Shown here: one piece after another, positions 25,347 to 34,734 of the stretch
Position numbering within the stretch: the first letter of the stretch is position 1
Layout of the letters: each line of letters opens with the position of its first letter
NCBI GenBank assembly: GCA_030613245.1
Contig: JAUWMI010000002.1
Span: 1 to 64,000, forward strand
Length of the DNA: 64,000 nucleotides
DNA from: Candidatus Sumerlaeota bacterium
GTDB taxonomy: Bacteria; Sumerlaeota; Sumerlaeia; MWCT01; JAUWMI01
Reading direction: 5' to 3'
Notes under the pieces: generated by a model
Databases searched by the model: none
The model's input: the letters and a program-made list of their open reading frames with translations, nothing else
What the model was told of the DNA's origin: nothing
Translations under genes and position numbers: made by a program

Positions 25347-26102
25347 ATGTGGAATCGATTCGTACTTGTCCTGTTGACAGTCTGTCTCTTAGTGTCGTCG
25401 GCACCTGGTGACCTTGTCTATCCACCTGGCTCGAAGAAACGATCTTCATCGAAGCGTGACATTTACAAGAAGATCCTCGCCCCAACGAGTCGTATTCGTA
25501 TGGATAGCGCCGACGTGAAGATCAAGTTAAAACCTCATGTTGTGACAAAGTGGCTTTTTGGCAAGGAGACACGCGTTCTTGCTGATGTCGTTTGCATCTT
25601 CGATATGCATTGTCTTGCAGCCAGCGAGTCCCCGACGACTTTCGTGATGGGATTCCCGCTCTATTTGGCTAATGAAACGGCCCCGAAGGTCGTGAGATTC
25701 AGCGTAGACATCGACGGCGAGGAGCCCTCCAGGATCAAGAAGACCTCGTGGCGGCACCTAGGCGCCAATGGGGAGAGAACGGTATGCCATGGTTACGCGT
25801 GGCAAACCTCAGTTCGGCGTGGGGAAAAACAACGCGTTTCGGTCCATTATTCAATCATCCTACCGAAGGATAGAAAGACCAACACATTCAAGTATTTCCT
25901 GCGTTCGGGAGCTGATTGGACCGGAACGTTAGGAAAAGAAGTCGTCTCCGTTACTGCAGATGATGCACTGGACATAAGTATTGTCACCCCCGAGTATCTC
26001 CGGCCAATGAGACGCAGCGATCATGAGATGGTGTGGGAGATCGTTGACGCTGAACCCACAGAAGATATCTTTCTGCACATTGTCGTGCGTGGGGACAAAT
26101 GA
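25347..26102 (+). CDS. Secreted protein, DUF4424-like
   Basis: The start at ATG 25347 follows a clean GGAGG four bases upstream and gives a signal peptide (MWNRFVLVLLTVCLLVSSAP, then GDLVYPPG). A longer frame from 25281 would hide that signal. The mature 230 residues are beta-rich (VKIKLKPHVVTKWLFGKETR, VMGFPLYLANETAPKVVRF, VSVHYSIILPKDRKTNTFKY). The arrangement, an envelope protein with a secreted 'wing' followed by YFLRSGADWTG, recalls DUF4424-type proteins; I hold this loosely. The stop overlaps the next start (ATGA), so it is translated with the transporter and may be its periplasmic partner. Confidence 0.6.
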   Translation: MWNRFVLVLLTVCLLVSSAPGDLVYPPGSKKRSSSKRDIYKKILAPTSRIRMDSADVKIKLKPHVVTKWLFGKETRVLADVVCIFDMHCLAASESPTTFVMGFPLYLANETAPKVVRFSVDIDGEEPSRIKKTSWRHLGANGERTVCHGYAWQTSVRRGEKQRVSVHYSIILPKDRKTNTFKYFLRSGADWTGTLGKEVVSVTADDALDISIVTPEYLRPMRRSDHEMVWEIVDAEPTEDIFLHIVVRGDK

Positions 26103-27259
26103 AAAATCATTTGGCGTCTCCAAGTCAGACCTTACTGCAGCTTGGTTTCGCCAAGAAGCAAGGGGCAGTGAGGCGGGTCTGTCCGCTGTACCTTGGTCCG
26201 GTCACCTTGGCGTTAGGGTTTGGGGCAATCCACGCTCTCGTCGACGCTGCTTCTGCGGCGGTAGTCTATACCGAAGTCGCGTTTGCGAGGCTTCCTTTTG
26301 ACGCCATATGTCACCTGGTAATCCTGTACAATGTTCTGGCCTTTGGTACACAGTTTGTCGTGGGGCTTGTCACTGACTATCGGAAAGCCTACAGGTGGGC
26401 TGCAGCTTTCGGTACTTGGGCCATGACCCTCGCCGTGTTTGCGCAGCAGTATTCCGCAGTGTTCGCAGTGGTGTTCGCAGGAATCGGTAATTCCTTATTC
26501 CATGTTGGTGCTGGCGCGCTCGTGCTACAGCTATCGGGCGGGCGGGCCCGTGAGGCAGGTCTTTTCGTGGCTCCCGGAGCTCTTGGGCTGACAATGGGGC
26601 TTTGGCTTGGGTTGAATGCATTCCCTTGGCGGTGGTCATTGATTCCCGTTCTCGTTCTTTCTGGTCTTTTCGTTTTGAAGTTGCCAGCCCGAGAAGACGG
26701 ACAGGCCACTCTCTCCAAGCGTGTGATCGCGAGCTCTCCACTGCTCGCGTGCGTTGGACTTCTCCTCGCCTCCGTATCTATTAGAGCACTCGTGGGGGGG
26801 GTGTTTTCTGGCTCATGGCGTGAATCGCAAACTGCTATCTTCGCGCTGGCAGGCTTGGCGGTAGCAGGGAAGGCTCTGGGCGGAGTAATCGCTGATCGTA
26901 TCGGTTGGAGGATCTTGAGTGTTGGTGCGCTGCTTCTTTCCGCACCGTTTGTGGTTTTCGCTCCCGGACATCTTGCAGCGGCGCTGCTAGGCATGTTCGT
27001 ATTCCAGATGACCATGCCGGTAACTCTAGAAGCCGTCTATGTGGCTTTTCCAACCCGGCCAGGGCTGGCGTTTGGACTTCCTTGCCTCGCGCTGCTCCTC
27101 GGGGCATTGCCTAGACTCACTGGCTTGACAGCCCACGTAGGCGTGGAGCGTTTCGCCATTCCGACTATCGTACTGTCAGCCTGCTTCGTCTTCATCGGAC
27201 TTGGATTTCTGAGAAATCCAACGGAAGACGTTCACTCTGGAGAGTTGACACATGCTTAG
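26099..27259 (+). CDS. MFS-type transporter
   Basis: This is a 386-residue polytopic membrane protein of ten to twelve helices. Typical MFS turns are visible, e.g. VGLVTDYRKAYRW (loop 2-3 type D-x-x-R/K) and GVIADRIGWR in the second half. The start overlaps the upstream stop by four bases (ATGA). Gly/Ala-rich helices such as VVFAGIGNSLFHVGAGALVL fit this family. Substrate is unknown. The coupling with a secreted protein suggests export or uptake of something handled at the envelope. The base composition is more GC-rich than the cassette region. Confidence 0.75.
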   Translation: MKNHLASPSQTLLQLGFAKKQGAVRRVCPLYLGPVTLALGFGAIHALVDAASAAVVYTEVAFARLPFDAICHLVILYNVLAFGTQFVVGLVTDYRKAYRWAAAFGTWAMTLAVFAQQYSAVFAVVFAGIGNSLFHVGAGALVLQLSGGRAREAGLFVAPGALGLTMGLWLGLNAFPWRWSLIPVLVLSGLFVLKLPAREDGQATLSKRVIASSPLLACVGLLLASVSIRALVGGVFSGSWRESQTAIFALAGLAVAGKALGGVIADRIGWRILSVGALLLSAPFVVFAPGHLAAALLGMFVFQMTMPVTLEAVYVAFPTRPGLAFGLPCLALLLGALPRLTGLTAHVGVERFAIPTIVLSACFVFIGLGFLRNPTEDVHSGELTHA

Positions 27260-27396
27260 CCCATCGAAAACGGCCTTCCCAACCTGCAACCTGAGGATTG
27301 GAAGAAGGGCATGCGCCGCATCTCTTTTTGCCAGCACCTAAAACACAATAGTCAAATTAGCACGCCAAAGTAGCTGTCTACACTTGTAGTCAAAAC

Positions 27397-27424
27397 GCGT
27401 CCAAAATGCGTCCACTTTGCGTCC
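27397..27424. repeat. Three GCGTCC repeats at 11-bp spacing beside tRNA-Gly
   Basis: GCGTCC occurs at 27397-27402, 27408-27413 and 27419-27424, exactly 11 bases apart, and a further GTCC follows at 27431. The phase puts them on one face of the helix. They lie about 90 bases beyond the 3' end of tRNA-Gly. They could be protein-binding iterons, for instance arm sites of a lost integrase, or chance. Confidence 0.5.
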
Positions 27425-27512
27425 AGAAACGTCCCTTTTTGTCCTATTTTACATGGACAACGCCAAGGGTTAAGTCCTACGTAGAGCATTGATATTGCAG
27501 GAAATAAAATGG

Positions 27513-27586
27513 AGCGGGAAATGGGGCTCGAACCCACGACCTTCACCTTGGCAAGGTGACGCTCTAGCCAACTGAGCTATTCCCGC
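27513..27586 (-). tRNA. tRNA-Gly (anticodon GCC)
   Basis: On the minus strand the acceptor stem GCGGGAA pairs with TTCCCGC. The D arm is TAGCTCAGTTGGC, the anticodon stem-loop is CACCTTGCCAAGGTG with anticodon GCC, and the T arm is CGTGGGTTCGAGCCC (stem GTGGG with a mismatch). The discriminator is T, and CCA appears to be encoded (27510-27512 on the plus strand reads TGG). All conserved positions are present, so the gene looks functional. It reads glycine codons GGC and GGU. Confidence 0.95.
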
Positions 27587-27763
27587 TCACGCAGTTCTTA
27601 TACGGTTATTTCAGACGAATTGATGTAGAATTCAAAGGCAATCTTGTCAATTGAAAATAACAGCATAATCGAGTAATATAATTACATCAACGTCCAGCAC
27701 AATGTCAAGTGAAAATGGCCTGGCAGACGTAAGGATGCCGGGCCGTGTGCTGTGCGTGCGGTG

Positions 27764-29149
27764 TCAAGCGCCTATTCTCTTTTTCCTTATTTTTTCCACG
27801 AGTGTGGTACGCTTAACTCTCAGCAACCGGGCTGCACGGCTTTTCACACCCCTGGCTTTGTTAAGGGCATGGAGGATGAGTCTTTTTTCAAAGTCGTCAA
27901 CCACGCTGTTAAAGTCTATGCCATCCTCCGGGAAAAATTGCGCAGTCGGAATGGTGTCAGCCTGCTGGACGCTAAACTTTTGGGGCAGATCCCTGACGGT
28001 TACCTTGCCGATGCTTTTTAAAATCGCCATGCGTTCGACCAGGTTTTCAAGTTCACGCACATTGCCTGGCCATGGATATTCCTGCAATAGCTCAATGGCG
28101 TCGGGAGAAAAGCCGGTAATCTTGCGATGCTTAAGTCTGTTGAATTTTTCTACAAAATGCTGGATGAGAAGCGGTATATCTTCACGGCGCTCTCGCAATG
28201 AAGGAATGTGAAGCGGAATGACGTTCAGGCGGTAATAGAGGTCTTCGCGGAACCTCTTCTCAGCCACTGACTGGTCCAGGTCCGTATTTGTTGCGGCAAT
28301 CACCCGTACATTGATCTTGATCGTTTCAGTGGAGCCCACAGGGTCGAATTCTTGTTCTTGCAGCACGCGAAGGAGTTTTACCTGTAGCTTCGGGCTCATG
28401 TCGCCGATTTCGTCCAGAAAAATGGTTCCACCGTCAGCCAGATGAAATCGTCCCACACGAGTCATTACCGCGCCAGTAAACGCGCCTTTAACGTGGCCAA
28501 ACAATTCGCTCTCAAGAAGATCTTCGGGGATTGCCCCACAGTTGACCGGGATTAACGGATGATTGCGGCGGACGCCACCATAGTGAATGGCGCGCGCAAC
28601 GAGCTCTTTCCCCGTTCCACTTTCTCCGAAAATCAGAATAGTACTATCGCTATCAGCAACAGTCTCGATGAGCTGGAAGAGCTCCTGCATGCCCGGAGAG
28701 CTACCTATGATATTTTCAATTCGGTAGGCCGACTGGATCTGTCGCCGCAAATAAATATTTTCTTTGTGGAGTTTCTTGTACTCTAGTGCCTTGCGGACGA
28801 GAATCTTGATTTCATCTGCATGGAAGGGCTTGGTGATGTAGTCATAGGCGCCAGTGCGTAAGGCCTCAATCGCTGATTCAATTGAGCCGTACCCCGTGAT
28901 CACGATGCCCAGTGTGTCGAGATTTAGCCGCTTGATCTGGCGAAGAACTTCGATTCCGTTTCCCTTTGGCAACTTCAGATCCGTGATAACGATGTCAAAG
29001 ACGTCTTCTGTTATTAGCCTCAGTGCCTCCGGAAGATCAGTGGCGGTGCTAATGGTGTAGCCTTCTGCGGTTAGGACTGTGGACAAAACGTCGCGAATCG
29101 CCGATTCGTCGTCAACCACAAGGATTCTGTGCGTGTGAGTGTGGGGCAT
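27764..29149 (-). CDS. NtrC-family sigma-54-dependent response regulator
   Basis: This is a 461-residue protein with three domains. The REC domain (about 8-120) has the acidic pair VVDDES and phospho-acceptor Asp57 (VITDLKLP). The AAA+ sigma-54 activation domain (about 145-380) has Walker A GESGTGKE at 175-182 and the sigma-54 contact loop GAFTGA at 222-227. The Fis-type helix-turn-helix (about 415-461) ends ...[20 protein letters not shown]. When phosphorylated by a partner kinase it should activate RNA polymerase carrying sigma-54. No histidine kinase lies beside it, so it is an orphan here. A run of His/Thr at the N-terminus (PHTHTHR) is unusual but short. Confidence 0.93.
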   Translation of the reverse strand: MPHTHTHRILVVDDESAIRDVLSTVLTAEGYTISTATDLPEALRLITEDVFDIVITDLKLPKGNGIEVLRQIKRLNLDTLGIVITGYGSIESAIEALRTGAYDYITKPFHADEIKILVRKALEYKKLHKENIYLRRQIQSAYRIENIIGSSPGMQELFQLIETVADSDSTILIFGESGTGKELVARAIHYGGVRRNHPLIPVNCGAIPEDLLESELFGHVKGAFTGAVMTRVGRFHLADGGTIFLDEIGDMSPKLQVKLLRVLQEQEFDPVGSTETIKINVRVIAATNTDLDQSVAEKRFREDLYYRLNVIPLHIPSLRERREDIPLLIQHFVEKFNRLKHRKITGFSPDAIELLQEYPWPGNVRELENLVERMAILKSIGKVTVRDLPQKFSVQQADTIPTAQFFPEDGIDFNSVVDDFEKRLILHALNKARGVKSRAARLLRVKRTTLVEKIRKKRIGA

Positions 29150-29614
29150 TATTGTGGATAAGCTTAAGAACGGTCAGAATTCTTACAAAAAATTGATTCT
29201 TACTGAGTTGCCTCTTTACCCATGTTGTACCGGTATTGCAACAAAAAAATGACGGGAATCGGATTCTTGACGCTCTAATTGAAAAGGGCTAAATGATTAA
29301 TCAGCCCTTTACCTGATATTCTTAGGGTTAGAATTATATTCTGGCTGTCATGTTTCCGTGTCTCACGTTTGATGCAATCTTAGCCCCTCTGATTGATCCT
29401 CAACAGTCGAATTTAATCAAACGCCCAGGTAAAACCTTATCTCCCAGGGAAGGTATTATCAATAGCCTTATCTGTCCGGCGCATAAGGGCATTGTTGGCA
29501 GAATAGGAAATGCTTGGCGAAGGTTTCCACAAGGTGAGACGCGGTCAGGCGATCGCCGTCGGGCAGAAGAGATCCATGCGGAGTGGCTGGCGGATGGAGT
29601 GGGTGGCTTGAGTC
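29150..29614. other. Intergenic region
   Basis: It contains the leader of the NtrC-type gene (left) and a terminator-like hairpin at 29283-29310. Open frames across 29350-29682 have no ribosome site or family likeness and I do not call them genes. Confidence 0.5.
29283..29310. terminator. Hairpin AAAGGGCT/AGCCCTTT
   Basis: The arms of eight bases are perfect with a 12-base AT-rich loop. T-rich and A-rich ends on both sides could make it a bidirectional terminator. It lies between the oxidoreductase gene (minus) and the regulator's start, so it may end transcription from the right. Confidence 0.4.
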
Positions 29615-30664
29615 TTACACCCATTGGTGGATGTCGACAGGTTGTCCTGTTTGGGCGGCGCGATAGACTGCATCAACCATAATCACGGCCCTCAGCCCGT
29701 CCTTGGCGGTCGAATAGACGTGTTCCTTTCCTAAAAGGACATTGACGAAATTGGCTGTTGAGCTACTGTCGCCCGGAAGGTCAACAATCTGTACCTCTTT
29801 CTGAGCCTCGAGCTGGTATAAAATGGTGTAGTCATCCACGAAGATCGACCCCTTTGTGCCGTGAATATGCAGTTCATGGCCTTTAAATGTCTTCGTGGCT
29901 CCCATGACAGCACACGAGGCCATGGCGCCACTATCGAAGGTTACGGTGAGCGCAGTATCGCAATCGGTCTGAAAGCCGCGATTATCCATAAAGGCAGTCA
30001 CGCGCCGGGGGCGTAGTCCCGTGGTCCAGAGAATGGTATCCAAAAGATGCGATCCACCGTCAATAAACATGCCTCCACCCGCAAGTTTAGGGTCGCCGCG
30101 GAAATTCGGAGCGTCGCCCTCTTTGTGAAATGCTTTGGTGCGGAAGTAGCCAGGTGGATCAGTACGGGCTAGCGCCCATTCAATATCAGCTACCCAGCGG
30201 GCACTGATGAATCGAATCTCACCGATCTCCTTGTCTTCAATCATTTTTTTTGCCACGCAGTAGTTGGCCCAGTAGTGGCGGTTATATCCCAACACTATGG
30301 GAATCTGTTTCTTCTTGGCGAGTTGCACAAGTTCCTTGGCATGAGCTACCTTTATGGTCATCGGTTTTTCAATCAGCGCCGGGATACCGCGTTCGAGGCA
30401 GGCTTTGGCATGTTCGTAATGCAGACTGTGCGGACTGGAAATCACAGCGCCGTCCAGACGCTCCTTATCCAGGAGTTGCTTGTAGTTGGTGTAGCCTTTG
30501 GAAATATGGAAAAGTTTGCAAAACTGATTGAGCCGCTCTTTGTGGTGACGGCACACGGCCACGACTCTCACTGCTTTGAATTTTCTCAGTGCTGGCATGT
30601 GGACGGTACACGCATACATACCTGCTCCAATGATTCCAATGCGAAGTATCTTTGGCTTAGCCAT
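29615..30664 (-). CDS. Gfo/Idh/MocA-family oxidoreductase
   Basis: The start at ATG 30664 (MAKPKILRIGIIGAG) gives the usual N-terminus; an upstream frame to 30790 has no family match. The Rossmann motif GIIGAGMYA at about residues 9-17 binds NAD(P). Further family signatures are the EKPM segment (IPALIEKPM, the Lys of EKP) near residue 97 and the C-terminal substrate domain with GGGMFIDGGSHLLDTI, where His belongs to the active site. It would oxidise or reduce a sugar or inositol-type substrate, which cannot be named. At 349 residues it is of normal length. It stands between the regulator and the glycosyltransferase. Confidence 0.9.
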   Translation of the reverse strand: MAKPKILRIGIIGAGMYACTVHMPALRKFKAVRVVAVCRHHKERLNQFCKLFHISKGYTNYKQLLDKERLDGAVISSPHSLHYEHAKACLERGIPALIEKPMTIKVAHAKELVQLAKKKQIPIVLGYNRHYWANYCVAKKMIEDKEIGEIRFISARWVADIEWALARTDPPGYFRTKAFHKEGDAPNFRGDPKLAGGGMFIDGGSHLLDTILWTTGLRPRRVTAFMDNRGFQTDCDTALTVTFDSGAMASCAVMGATKTFKGHELHIHGTKGSIFVDDYTILYQLEAQKEVQIVDLPGDSSSTANFVNVLLGKEHVYSTAKDGLRAVIMVDAVYRAAQTGQPVDIHQWV

Positions 30665-30989
30665 TTTCAGAGTCCTTAGTGTGAGAGTGATTTTTACTAT
30701 GGTGTCTGACGACGCCCCTGGTGCACCACGTGAATGGACTGAATGGAGTTCTTGTTCTTGACCTTGCCTGGGAAAAATATAAGGATTCACTACAAGAAAT
30801 GGTTACTATTATGCAAGGAAAAATTTGAATTCGGAAAAAAAACTCCCGCTCTTTTGTGCTCTCCAGACATTGGGCGCGCACCCTGTGTGCGCAATGAAAT
30901 AGAATCGGGCGAGGAGCGGTAGTAAAGGCGGGAGACCTATCTTTCGATACTTCCGTAACCTGGCAGCACGAAAGGGGCCATAACGGAGC

Positions 30990-32582
30990 GTGTCAGATCG
31001 ATCAGACAGTCAGAGCTTTGGAAAGATCGCAGGCAACGTGGGATCTTACGTCCCATTGCTCTGGGGGCTCATCTTTCTTCTTGGGCTACTGTTGCGACTA
31101 TCGCATCTGGGAGCAATGAGTGTGTGGAGTGACGAGGCGTTCAGCTACCAGTTTGCCTCGCGTCCCCTTGGGCAAATGCTCCCGCTGCTCAAGATGGACG
31201 TACATCCGCCGCTCTATTTTCTTCTGCTCCATGTATGGTTGTATCTAGGCTCCAGCGCAGTCTGGTTGCGGGGGTTATCGGTTGTGTTTGGAATGCTTTT
31301 CCTAATCGCGGGATACCTGATTGGCAAGCGGTTTTTCGGTGTGTATGTTGGCCTCCTGCTGATGTTCTTCCTGGCAATCTCGCCATCAGAAATTCATTAT
31401 TCGCAAGAGATTCGCATGTATAGCCTGCTGGCGTTTCTGGCGGCGATGATGATATACGCAGCGCTGCTCTATGTGCGGTCGTTTGCTCGCGGCCACATGG
31501 CGCTATTCGTGGTGACTGCGGTACTTTGTCTGTATACGCATTATTATAGTCTGTTTCTCATTGGGGGACTGCTTCTCTATATTCTAATTGATCTTCCCGG
31601 ACGTGGAGTCAAAACCGAAATTGCTCTGCGGAGAGTCTTAACGTGTCTGGGGCTGATTGTGATCCTATACTTCCCGTGGGTGGAGACGTTTTTCACGCAT
31701 CTGTGGAATAACGTGCTTATGGGTGTACATTCTTTTGAACGCGGCGGAGTGACGCTTAGCCGCATGCACGAATATCTGTTTGACCCGCTGCTAGGTCTGG
31801 TGCCATGGGTGCCGATCAGACTACAATTGTCATTCAATCCATTTTTCACGTTGTTTTGGTATGTGGAGCTCCTTGTTTTTCTTGTCGTGTTGACAATCGT
31901 TAGTCTGCTGGGTGTAAAGCAGCTCTGGTGCCAGGCCTCCTGGCGGCGCTTTCTCATTTGCGCACTTGCCGTTCCAATCGTCCTCACGCTGGTTCACGTG
32001 CAGTTGCACGGTCGTCTCTATAGCCGGTGTTTCATTATTTACCTGCCGATAGTATTTCTCCTGCTCAGCCTTGGGTTGGTGCGTATGAGATCAAGGGTCG
32101 TTGCTGCTGGGGTATTGATTTTCCTGGCCTGTTTTTTCTACTTATCGTCAAAGATCTATCTATCGCTGGACATTCGTGACGTCACCATGCCGGCCTACAA
32201 TTACGTGGCAGAGACAAGGCGAGCCGAAGATCTGGTTGTCCATGCTAATCCCTTCTCCTTTATGCCGTTCCTGTATTATGATCGGGCCTACGCTGATCGC
32301 GAATATATTCTTAATTCCCAGCGCGTCTCGCTCATCGTTCGGCTTCTGGCGGGCAAGAAGAAAATTCTCGTGCGACCGGCACAATTGGAGCAAGCGCCAC
32401 ATGTCTGGCTCATTGTCTCAGATTGGTCGTTTGACAACCGCGACTGGCTCCAGAGATTGGAGAGCAGGTGGCTTGCCTCAGGGTGGATCAAGGAGAAGGT
32501 GCGGCGATTTCCAGTCTCGGGCGGGTTGAAATGGTGCGACGTTGCTCTCTACCGACGTGCTTCCCCCGAGAAGAAGCTGTAG
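30990..32582 (+). CDS. Polytopic GT39-like glycosyltransferase
   Basis: This is a 530-residue integral membrane protein with about ten hydrophobic helices. GT-C signatures in the first loop are SVWSDEAFSYQFA, with the acidic pair of a lipid-linked sugar transferase, and MDVHPPLYF, both typical of ArnT/PMT-type enzymes. The start is GTG 30990 with an ACGGAG element just upstream. It would transfer a sugar from a polyprenyl-phosphate donor to a lipid or protein outside the inner membrane. The C-terminal 130 residues form an extracytoplasmic domain (NPFSFMPFLYYDRAYADREY). The acceptor is unknown. Confidence 0.8.
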   Translation: MSDRSDSQSFGKIAGNVGSYVPLLWGLIFLLGLLLRLSHLGAMSVWSDEAFSYQFASRPLGQMLPLLKMDVHPPLYFLLLHVWLYLGSSAVWLRGLSVVFGMLFLIAGYLIGKRFFGVYVGLLLMFFLAISPSEIHYSQEIRMYSLLAFLAAMMIYAALLYVRSFARGHMALFVVTAVLCLYTHYYSLFLIGGLLLYILIDLPGRGVKTEIALRRVLTCLGLIVILYFPWVETFFTHLWNNVLMGVHSFERGGVTLSRMHEYLFDPLLGLVPWVPIRLQLSFNPFFTLFWYVELLVFLVVLTIVSLLGVKQLWCQASWRRFLICALAVPIVLTLVHVQLHGRLYSRCFIIYLPIVFLLLSLGLVRMRSRVVAAGVLIFLACFFYLSSKIYLSLDIRDVTMPAYNYVAETRRAEDLVVHANPFSFMPFLYYDRAYADREYILNSQRVSLIVRLLAGKKKILVRPAQLEQAPHVWLIVSDWSFDNRDWLQRLESRWLASGWIKEKVRRFPVSGGLKWCDVALYRRASPEKKL

Positions 32583-32747
32583 GCTCGATATGGCGCTTAG
32601 AAAAAATATCTGAGCTGAATGGATAAGCACTGAGGAGATCGCCCGTGGGGCAGCAAAACAATTGACACTGCAGCCAGTCTTAAGTTATAAGAAGTAATAG
32701 CAGATTGGAGAGGAACAGAATCAACTCTCGCAAATAGGTGAGTGACA

Positions 32748-34403
32748 ATGCGACAACCGCGTAGATATTGTGCCATTATTTTTATTATTGTGTTTGCCGT
32801 GGTGCTTTCATCGTCATTTGGTGATGTTATTATCCTCAAAAGCGGCGAGCGTAAGGAAGGCATTGTGGAGAATGTCCCGAATGAACCCGAGAGTATTATG
32901 TTCATCAACAGTATGGGTGGCGTAAAAATCGCCCGAGATCGGCTACAGCGAATTGAAAAAGAAGACCGTTACATTGGGCATCTCAAAATTGGAAATCAAC
33001 ATCTGGCCAGTGGTAATTTTCAGCGTGCCGTGGAGGAATACGAAAAGGCGCTACAGCTCCATCCAGGCGACACCGACATCGAAGCACGTATCGCCTTAGC
33101 AAAAAGTGAAATTGCCAGGCGGGAGGCCGAGGAGCAAAAGCGCAGAGTCGAACGCATCGGCGAGATGGTAAGTGAGGCGCGGAAGTTGATGGAAAATGAC
33201 GAGTATGACCAGGCGGAAGCGCTTCTTAAGCGTGCCGAAAAGATGGGGCCGACCAGCGAACAGACTGAGGAGATAAACCGTGCTCTGGCGGATGTCTATT
33301 TTCGCTGGGGACTCTACCAGGAAGATCGGCTTAATCGCGAGGAGGCCGGTACGTTGTATCAGAAATCCCTTGCGTTGGAACGAGACAACGTCAAGGTATT
33401 TGATCGTCTCGTGGTTCTCTGGGAAGGCGACCCCACCAAAACAGATCAGGTCATTCCGGTTTATAAGCGCAAGATTGAAATGAATCCAAATGATGCGGTT
33501 GTCTTGCTTAAGCTGGCTGATGCGTATTATCGAAAAAAAGACCTGGAGTCGGCTATTCCATACTATTTGCAAGCTTACAAGCTCGGGAACTTCAGAGGGA
33601 CGTATTTACCAGAGCGATTAGCGAGTATATTGCAACGCCTCTCGCAGGACCACGCATTGCAGAGGGACTATGAAAAGGCGATTTACTACTATCAGCTATA
33701 CATGGACACTTTTCCCAACGTGGATCCAACTCCAATTTACATTTATCAATACGCGGAGCGGTCGCTGAAGCTTGGGCCGGATGATTACGATGGGCGTGTG
33801 GAGCTGGCGATATTTTGTCGCGAGAAGAGTCTACACGGGTTTGCAAAAAAAGAACTGAAACGAGTTTTGATTGAAGACCCTGGGAGTCAAAAAGCGCAGC
33901 AAATGCTGAATCTCTATGCGCAGGAGGATTTGAACGAGGCATTGTTTTTTTATGGTGATAAGCAATACGAAGTCGCAATCAAAATGGCCCGAGACATCAT
34001 TGATGAATACCCGAAAGCGTCAAGAGTGATCGAGCAGGCATCGGAATTGATCAGCAAGGCCGAGAATGATTTAGCGCGTGAGCAACGTATTGCCGCGCAG
34101 AGTGCACGCGTCCTTGCTCAGCGAGGCAATGAGTATTTCGCACGCGCAGAGAGTTACATCAGCGCGCTTTATAGCACAGAGCGTCTTCGCTCGGTTCACA
34201 TCATTAGCGAGAAACAAGAGGCAATCAAGTATTTGCACCGGGCGGTTCTTGCATGGGAAAGTGCCTTACAACTAAACCCAGCTCTGGCCGATCTGAGCCA
34301 GGAGGATCTGGCGAATAAGCTGCGCAATGCCAAGGTTAGGCTCTACGCCCTTGAGAATCCTGTGCCACTCCGTCTACCACCCACAAGGCGCCGCTCATGG
34401 TGA
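32748..34403 (+). CDS. Secreted TPR-repeat protein
   Basis: This is a protein of about 551 residues. The start is taken at ATG 32748, preceded by AGGTGAG; a GTG two codons upstream would overlap this ribosome site. The signal peptide is MRQPRRYCAIIFIIVFAVVL and residues near SSSFGD. A small beta domain (VIILKSGERKEGIVENVP) resembles the SH3-like motif that often precedes TPRs in surface proteins. TPR helices follow from about 85 (LKIGNQHLASGNFQRAVEEY) to about 430. It sits just upstream of the T2SS operon and could be a periplasmic scaffold; this role is inferred. Confidence 0.8.
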   Translation: MRQPRRYCAIIFIIVFAVVLSSSFGDVIILKSGERKEGIVENVPNEPESIMFINSMGGVKIARDRLQRIEKEDRYIGHLKIGNQHLASGNFQRAVEEYEKALQLHPGDTDIEARIALAKSEIARREAEEQKRRVERIGEMVSEARKLMENDEYDQAEALLKRAEKMGPTSEQTEEINRALADVYFRWGLYQEDRLNREEAGTLYQKSLALERDNVKVFDRLVVLWEGDPTKTDQVIPVYKRKIEMNPNDAVVLLKLADAYYRKKDLESAIPYYLQAYKLGNFRGTYLPERLASILQRLSQDHALQRDYEKAIYYYQLYMDTFPNVDPTPIYIYQYAERSLKLGPDDYDGRVELAIFCREKSLHGFAKKELKRVLIEDPGSQKAQQMLNLYAQEDLNEALFFYGDKQYEVAIKMARDIIDEYPKASRVIEQASELISKAENDLAREQRIAAQSARVLAQRGNEYFARAESYISALYSTERLRSVHIISEKQEAIKYLHRAVLAWESALQLNPALADLSQEDLANKLRNAKVRLYALENPVPLRLPPTRRRSW

Positions 34404-34734
34404 GGAGTTGTGAAAACCCGATCTCGTGAATAGCGATTTCACAATTCCTTCGTACACCTCTCACCTTTTTGGCTTGCCTTCAGTCTATAGAGTGAAGAAA
34501 AACCTTGCTTTTACCCGCAGGTAAGAGAACCACCAGTGATTTCTAAGATATGTGAAATCAATGGTTTATGTATTAAAGATCGTTCTTCAAGGGTTCCCTT
34601 TCGCGACTTACGAGGCTATTGGAAAAATTGGACTTAGCCGATAAGAGATTGGTATGCTTCATGCATATAATTATTGGGATAAGAGTACGGGGCAGAAGAG
34701 TATGCGCACATGAAATAAAGCGAGGCCAAAGGCG
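34404..34734. other. Leader region of the T2SS operon
   Basis: It contains a weak hairpin (CTTTTACCCGCAGGTAAGAG near 34507) and a possible sigma-54 promoter at 34649-34665. No gene is seen. Confidence 0.4.
34649..34665 (+). promoter_or_regulatory. Possible sigma-54 promoter before gspE
   Basis: TTGGTATGCTTCATGCA has the invariant GG and GC ten bases apart (GG at 34651-34652, GC at 34663-34664), as in TGGCAC-N5-TTGC. Several other consensus bases differ. It is 70 bases upstream of gspE, and a sigma-54 activator is encoded at 27764-29149. Confidence 0.35.

Noticed and set aside
26389-27015. A 208-residue minus-strand open frame
   Set aside because: Antisense to the MFS-type transporter; Ala/Pro/Arg-rich composition is typical of shadow frames in GC-rich genes.
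27352-27546. A 64-residue minus-strand frame overlapping the tRNA 3' part
   Set aside because: It begins in the tRNA and has no ribosome site or family likeness.
29350-29682. A 110-residue plus-strand frame
   Set aside because: No ribosome site, no family likeness, and its end runs antisense into the oxidoreductase gene.
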